Positions 59,881 through 64,000 of a DNA stretch of 64,000 nt are shown one piece after another. Each line of letters starts with the position of its first letter. The first letter of the stretch is position 1. The position numbers and the translations under genes were made by a program. The notes under the pieces were generated by a model. The model saw only the letters and a program-made list of their open reading frames with translations. It was not told where the DNA came from and did no database searches. This DNA comes from an uncultured Aquimonas sp. (lineage in GTDB: Bacteria; Pseudomonadota; Gammaproteobacteria; Xanthomonadales; Xanthomonadaceae), in NCBI RefSeq assembly GCF_937888285.1, contig NZ_CALART010000002.1:11992-75991 (forward strand), in the 5' to 3' direction.

Positions 59881-61308
59881 ATGGTGGCTGGCGCGCGCGC
59901 CCCCGAGTTCCCGATCACCCTGGAGTGGGTGAACGCACCGCCGCAGCGACTGGCGGAGCTGAAAGGCCGTGCCGTGCTGCTGTACTTCTTCCATGTCGGT
60001 TCGGCCTGGTGCCAGAGCTCGCTGGAGGAAATGCGGCTGCTGCAGAACCAGTTCTCCGACGGCCTGAGCGTGCTGGGCGTGCACTGCCCCAAGTACGACG
60101 CCGAGCGTGATCCGAAGACCTTGCTCAAGGCGCTGAACCGGCTGTTCGTACGCTTTCCGGTCGTGCAGGACGCCGACTACGTCAGCTGGCAGCATTTTGG
60201 CGTCGAATCCTGGCCGACCGCGGTGCTGATCGATACCGAAGGCCGGATCGTCGAGATGCTGTCCGGCGAGCCGCTGCGCGAGCGCCTGCAGCCGCTGATC
60301 GACGGCGTCCTGCAGCGGGCCGGTGAGAACGATACCCGCGTGTACGAGGCCGCAAGCGCGGTGTCGCGCCCCGAGCCGCGACTGCCGCTGGCGTTCCCGA
60401 GCGGTCTCGCGGCCAGCGAGCGGCATCTCTACGTGGCCGACACCGGGCACAACCGGGTGCTGGAGTGCACGCTCGACGGCCGCATCCTGCGCCAGTTCGG
60501 CTCCGGCAGCGGTGGCTTCATCGACGGCGGCAGCGCCGAGGCCAGCTTCATGGCGCCGCGCGGTCTGGCACTGTGGAAGGACGCGCTCTACGTCGCCGAT
60601 ACCGGCAACCACGCCCTGCGCCGGATCAGCCTGCTCGACGGCGATGTCGATACCCTGGCCGGCACCGGGCGCGCGGGTTCGGCGCCGGAAGGCGCGCCCG
60701 CGGATCCCAAGGCCTGTGCCCTCAATGCGCCCTGGGCCCTGGCCACGGCCTTCGACAAGCTGTATCTCGCGATGGCCGGCTGGAATCAGATCTGGGAGTA
60801 CGACCTCGGTCGGCGCAGCCTTGCGCCGCTTGCCGGCTCGGGCGCGCTCGCGCTGGGCGACGGTGAGTCGCTGAACTCCCACTTCGCGCAGCCCGCCGGG
60901 CTGGCCTTGGCCCAGCAGACGCTGTTCGTCGCGGATTCGGCGTCTTCTTCGGTGCGCGGCATCCAGCTCGCGACCGCCAAAGTCCAGACCCTGCTCAGCG
61001 GCGGCCTCTACGAGTTCGGCGATGTCGATGGGCCGCTGCCGCAGGCGCGGCTGCAGTACCCGCTCGCGATCGTGCTGGATCCGCGCGCGCCGCAGCTGTG
61101 GATCGCGGACACCTACAACTGCGCGCTGAAGCTGCTCAATCCGGCCACGCGCCAGGTCAGCACGCAGAGCATCGGCTATCGCCTGCACCAGCCTTCGGCG
61201 CTGGCGGTCAATCGCAGCAGCCTGTTCGTCGCGAACACCGACGCCCACGAGATCCTGCGCATCGACTTCGACAGCCAGCTGCCGCGCAGGCTCGCGATCG
61301 GCGAATGA
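59881..61308 (+). CDS. Thioredoxin-like / NHL-repeat protein
   Basis: A 475-residue protein. Residues about 6-150 form a thioredoxin/peroxiredoxin-like fold (APEFPITLEWVNAPPQRLAELKGRAVLLYFF, then VESWPTAVLIDTEGRI). The active-site position reads WCQSS (Cys44 only), so the second thiol is missing. Residues about 165-465 hold NHL beta-propeller repeats (LYVADTGHNRVLE, LYVADTGNHALRRISL, LWIADTYNCALKLLNP). The architecture is that of NHLRC2-like proteins. No signal peptide is seen, so it is probably cytoplasmic. Its stop overlaps the uvrC start (ATGA). Confidence 0.85.
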   Translation: MVAGARAPEFPITLEWVNAPPQRLAELKGRAVLLYFFHVGSAWCQSSLEEMRLLQNQFSDGLSVLGVHCPKYDAERDPKTLLKALNRLFVRFPVVQDADYVSWQHFGVESWPTAVLIDTEGRIVEMLSGEPLRERLQPLIDGVLQRAGENDTRVYEAASAVSRPEPRLPLAFPSGLAASERHLYVADTGHNRVLECTLDGRILRQFGSGSGGFIDGGSAEASFMAPRGLALWKDALYVADTGNHALRRISLLDGDVDTLAGTGRAGSAPEGAPADPKACALNAPWALATAFDKLYLAMAGWNQIWEYDLGRRSLAPLAGSGALALGDGESLNSHFAQPAGLALAQQTLFVADSASSSVRGIQLATAKVQTLLSGGLYEFGDVDGPLPQARLQYPLAIVLDPRAPQLWIADTYNCALKLLNPATRQVSTQSIGYRLHQPSALAVNRSSLFVANTDAHEILRIDFDSQLPRRLAIGE

Positions 61309-63161
61309 GCGTGGTGGATCCCGCGCTGCCGCCGCAGGGCGGGTTTGACGGCAAGGAGTTCGCGGGGCGCCTGACGCTCGCTCCCGGCGTGTACCGCATG
61401 GTCGCCGCCGACGGCAGCGTGCTCTATGTCGGCAAGGCGGCCAGCCTGCGCAAGCGCGTCGCCAGCTATTTCACCCGCAGCCCGCGCGAGCCGCGCCTGC
61501 GGGTGATGATCAGCCAGATCGCCAGCATCGAGATCACGGTGACCCGCAGCGAGGGCGAGGCGCTGCTGCTGGAAAACCAGCTGATCAAGTCGCTGAAGCC
61601 GCGCTACAACATCCTGCTGCGCGACGACAAGAGCTACCCCTACATCCATCTCACCACCGCCGACGAGTCGCCGCGCATCCGCTTCCACCGCGGGCCTCGC
61701 AGCCAGCCCGGGCGCTATTTCGGTCCGTATCCCGGCGTAGTTGCGGTGCGCGATACCCTGGCCCTGATCCACCGCCTGTTCGGCCTGCGCAGCTGCGAGG
61801 ACAGCGTGTTCCGCAACCGCACGCGGCCCTGCCTGCAGTACCAGATCCAGCGCTGCAGCGGGCCCTGCGTGGGCCTTGTCGAGCCCGAGGAGTACACCGA
61901 GTCCGTGCGCCGCGCGAGCCTGCTGCTGGATGGCCGCAGCGAGGACCTGGTCGGCGAGCTCGCAGCGGCGATGGATCGCGCGGCGGAGGCGCTGGAGTTC
62001 GAGCGCGCCGCCAAGCTGCGCGACACCGTGGCAGCCGTGCGCAAGGTGCAGGCGCGGCAGGTGGTCGATGGCGAGCACGCCGAGCTCGACGTGCTGGCCT
62101 GCGCGCTGGAGGGCGGCCGCGCCTGCGTGCTGCTGCTGAGCTTCCGCGACGGTCGTAACCTCGGCAGCCGCAGCTTCTTCCCGAAGCTCAACGGCGCCGA
62201 GGACGCCGCCGAAGTGCTGGGCGCCTTCCTGACCCAGCACTACCTGGAGCAGAGCCCGCCGAAGGAGATCGTGCTGAGCCATGAGGTGCCCGACCAGGCC
62301 CTGATCGAGCGCGTGCTGGGTGAGATCGCCGGTCGCTGCATCGAACTGAAGCTGCAGGTGCGCACCGATCGTGCCCGCCTGCTGCAGCTGGCGAAGCAGA
62401 ATGCCGAACTGGCCCTGCGCAGCGAGCTGGCCAGTGCTGCCAGCCAACGCGCGCGCCTGGACGCCCTGCAGGCCCTGTTGGACCTGCCCGAACCGCCGCA
62501 GCGCATCGAATGCTTCGACATCAGCCATACCCAGGGCGAAGCCACGGTCGCCAGCTGCGTGGTGTTCGACGCCGACGGACCGGTGCGTGCGCAGTACCGT
62601 CGCTACAACATCAGCGACATCACCCCGGGCGACGACTACGCCGCGATGCAGCAGGCACTGACGCGTCGCTTCCGGCGCGCGGTCGAGGACGGCGTTCTGC
62701 CCGACCTGCTCCTCATCGACGGCGGCAAAGGCCAGCTGGAGCAGGCGCTGGGCGTGCTGTCCGAGTTGGACGTGCAGGGCGTTGCAGTGATCGGCGTGGC
62801 CAAGGGCGAGGAGCGCAGGGCAGGGCATGAAGCCCTGGTGTTCCCCGACGGCCGCCTGCTGCGCCCGGGCCAGGATTCGCCCGGCCTGCAGCTGATCCAG
62901 CAGGTCCGCGACGAGGCCCACCGATTCGCCATCACCGGTCACCGCGGCCGCCGCGCCAAGGCGCGCGAGCGCAGCAGTCTGGAGGATATCGAAGGCATCG
63001 GCAGCAAGCGCCGCACGGCCCTGCTGCGCCACTTCGGTGGCCTGGCCGGCCTGAAGCGCGCAAGCAGCGAGGACATCGCCCGCGTCGAGGGCATCAATGC
63101 CGCGCTCGCGCAGCGCATCTACGCGGCCCTGCACGGGCTGGAAGAGGGCGGCAGCGGCTGA
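61305..63161 (+). CDS. uvrC: Excinuclease ABC subunit C
   Basis: A 618-residue nuclease making both incisions in nucleotide excision repair. The GIY-YIG domain begins at about residue 25 (PGVYRMVAADGSVLYVGKAASLRKRVASYF), the conserved cysteines are in RPCLQYQIQRCSGPCVG, the UVR helix pair is near 200-235, the RNase H-like endonuclease holds ECFDISHTQGE and DLLLIDGGKGQL, and a C-terminal helix-hairpin-helix pair (LEDIEGIGSKRRTALLRHFGG) ends it. ATG 61305 overlaps the upstream stop. uvrC-pgsA-tRNA-Gly is a widespread gene order. Confidence 0.96.
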   Translation: MSVVDPALPPQGGFDGKEFAGRLTLAPGVYRMVAADGSVLYVGKAASLRKRVASYFTRSPREPRLRVMISQIASIEITVTRSEGEALLLENQLIKSLKPRYNILLRDDKSYPYIHLTTADESPRIRFHRGPRSQPGRYFGPYPGVVAVRDTLALIHRLFGLRSCEDSVFRNRTRPCLQYQIQRCSGPCVGLVEPEEYTESVRRASLLLDGRSEDLVGELAAAMDRAAEALEFERAAKLRDTVAAVRKVQARQVVDGEHAELDVLACALEGGRACVLLLSFRDGRNLGSRSFFPKLNGAEDAAEVLGAFLTQHYLEQSPPKEIVLSHEVPDQALIERVLGEIAGRCIELKLQVRTDRARLLQLAKQNAELALRSELASAASQRARLDALQALLDLPEPPQRIECFDISHTQGEATVASCVVFDADGPVRAQYRRYNISDITPGDDYAAMQQALTRRFRRAVEDGVLPDLLLIDGGKGQLEQALGVLSELDVQGVAVIGVAKGEERRAGHEALVFPDGRLLRPGQDSPGLQLIQQVRDEAHRFAITGHRGRRAKARERSSLEDIEGIGSKRRTALLRHFGGLAGLKRASSEDIARVEGINAALAQRIYAALHGLEEGGSG

Positions 63162-63319
63162 GCGAGACGGCGCAGCCATGTCGGCTGCGCGGCTCGCGTA
63201 CTTCGCGGGCCAGCCCATGGGCAATCCACACAAGCGCAGCCCGAGCGGGCAGAATGCGGGGGCCGTTCCCACGCGGCCGGGGTCCGCCCCGTGCCGAGGG
63301 TCCCCACGGAAGAGTGCGC

Positions 63320-63910
63320 GTGCCCCTGAACCTGCCCAACCTGCTGACCCTGTTCCGCATCGCCCTGATCCCGGTCCTCGTGCTGGTCTTCTACCTGCCT
63401 TATCCGTGGACCAATTTCGCCGCCGCTTTGATCTTCGCGGTGGGTGCGATCACCGACTGGGCCGACGGCTACATCGCCCGTCGCTACGGCATGTTCTCGG
63501 CGTTTGGCGCTTTCCTCGACCCGGTGGCGGACAAACTGGCAGTGGCCGTCGCCCTGGTCATCATCGTGCAGGCCCACCCCACCGTATTCATGGCGCTGAT
63601 CGCCGCGGTGATCATCGGACGCGAGATCACCATTTCGGCGCTGCGCGAATGGATGGCCGAGATTGGCCAGCGCGCTACCGTGCGGGTGGCGGTGATCGGC
63701 AAGATCAAGACCATCGTGCAGATGGTCGCCCTGGTCATGCTGCTCTACCGCGTCGACCTGTTCGGCTTGCCGATTTTCCTGATCGGCGAGGTCCTGCTGG
63801 CGGTCGCGGCGGTACTGACCCTGTGGTCGGGTATGCAGTACCTGATCGCGGCCTGGCCGGCGATGCGCGGTGACGCCGCGAGTGAAAAAAAGTCGCCCGG
63901 CGAGGCTTGA
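63320..63910 (+). CDS. pgsA: CDP-diacylglycerol-glycerol-3-phosphate 3-phosphatidyltransferase
   Basis: A 196-residue inner-membrane enzyme making phosphatidylglycerophosphate, the first committed step to phosphatidylglycerol and cardiolipin. The CDP-alcohol motif D-x2-DG-x2-AR-x8-G-x3-D-x3-D is complete in DWADGYIARRYGMFSAFGAF and the LDPVADK that follows. Four or more hydrophobic segments are visible. GTG 63320 is preferred (GGAAGAG five bases upstream); GTG 63314 is also possible. The gap from uvrC is about 158 bases. The tRNA-Gly promoter overlaps its stop codon. Confidence 0.94.
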   Translation: MPLNLPNLLTLFRIALIPVLVLVFYLPYPWTNFAAALIFAVGAITDWADGYIARRYGMFSAFGAFLDPVADKLAVAVALVIIVQAHPTVFMALIAAVIIGREITISALREWMAEIGQRATVRVAVIGKIKTIVQMVALVMLLYRVDLFGLPIFLIGEVLLAVAAVLTLWSGMQYLIAAWPAMRGDAASEKKSPGEA

Positions 63911-63934
63911 CAGTGATGCTTCGATGCCTACAAT
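63907..63934 (+). promoter_or_regulatory. Sigma-70 promoter of tRNA-Gly
   Basis: TTGACA (63907-63912) overlaps the pgsA stop, and TACAAT (63929-63934) follows after 16 bases. The predicted start near 63941 lies a few bases before the mature tRNA 5' end. The hexamers are near consensus, as expected for a stable RNA. Confidence 0.85.
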
Positions 63935-63947
63935 GGCGGGCTCCAGT

Positions 63948-64000
<53 letters not shown>

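Overview
The window is a high-GC chromosomal segment from a gammaproteobacterium of the order Lysobacterales (Xanthomonadales), in or near Xanthomonadaceae or Rhodanobacteraceae. Several things point there. Gene orders include pyrG-kdsA-eno-ftsB-ispD, exbB-exbD-msbA-lpxK-kdsB, uvrC-pgsA-tRNA-Gly and tRNA-Leu beside rnr-rlmB. There is a TonB receptor/sugar-utilisation cluster of the type common in this order. The intergenic 'GGGATTCGGGATT' arrays and 'TAGGGTGGATAAGCGCAGCGCATCC' type palindromes are also typical. No phage, insertion sequence, integrase or CRISPR array was seen. The assignment rests on recognition, not on a search.

Region by region: 1-3.9 kb holds unrelated small genes: a partial RDD membrane protein, a glycine-zipper lipoprotein, a cytochrome c'-like protein, a LuxR-HTH/VOC fusion, tcdA and a small secreted protein. 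The most coherent accessory region is 4.0-18.8 kb, a beta-glucan/cello-oligosaccharide locus. A five-gene minus-strand operon (glucokinase, CBM9-like lipoprotein, GPH symporter, GH94 phosphorylase, gluconokinase) is divergent from a LacI regulator. Next to it lie a sodium:sugar symporter, a TonB-dependent receptor and a secreted GH3 beta-glucosidase. Coupling of a GH94 enzyme to a gluconokinase by an ATGA overlap suggests cellobionate phosphorolysis. A shared 14-bp operator-like palindrome lies before both the operon and the GH3 gene.

From 18.9 to 29 kb are housekeeping genes: tatD, an RhlE-type helicase, an NlpC/P60 lipoprotein, a SlyD-type isomerase, tRNA-Leu(CAG) with a clear promoter and terminator, rnr, rlmB and a glutathione reductase. 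From 29.3 to 34.7 kb is the pyrG-kdsA-(NTR-like secreted protein)-eno-ftsB-ispD operon. The usual ispF does not follow ispD; two 122-bp direct repeats lie there instead. Then come rsmE (minus strand), the mrfA-mrfB helicase/exonuclease pair, a secreted vanadium-haloperoxidase-like enzyme, hemN with a perfect FNR/Anr box, an acyltransferase and an acyl-CoA dehydrogenase.

From 47.2 to 49.7 kb is a GntR(YtrA)-controlled ABC-2 transporter operon with a visible promoter and operator. A second SlyD-type gene, a cold-shock gene with a long leader and a strong terminator, a flavodoxin-like protein, yceH, class I fumarase and an SDR-like gene follow. From 54.6 kb to the end is a long tightly packed plus-strand run: exbB-exbD-msbA-lpxK-kdsB-low-Mr phosphatase, a thioredoxin/NHL protein, uvrC, pgsA and a tRNA-Gly cut by the window edge. 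It joins envelope biogenesis (inner-membrane energy transduction, lipid A flipping and phosphorylation, CMP-Kdo) to nucleotide excision repair and phospholipid synthesis. KdsA and KdsB from the two operons act in the same Kdo pathway.
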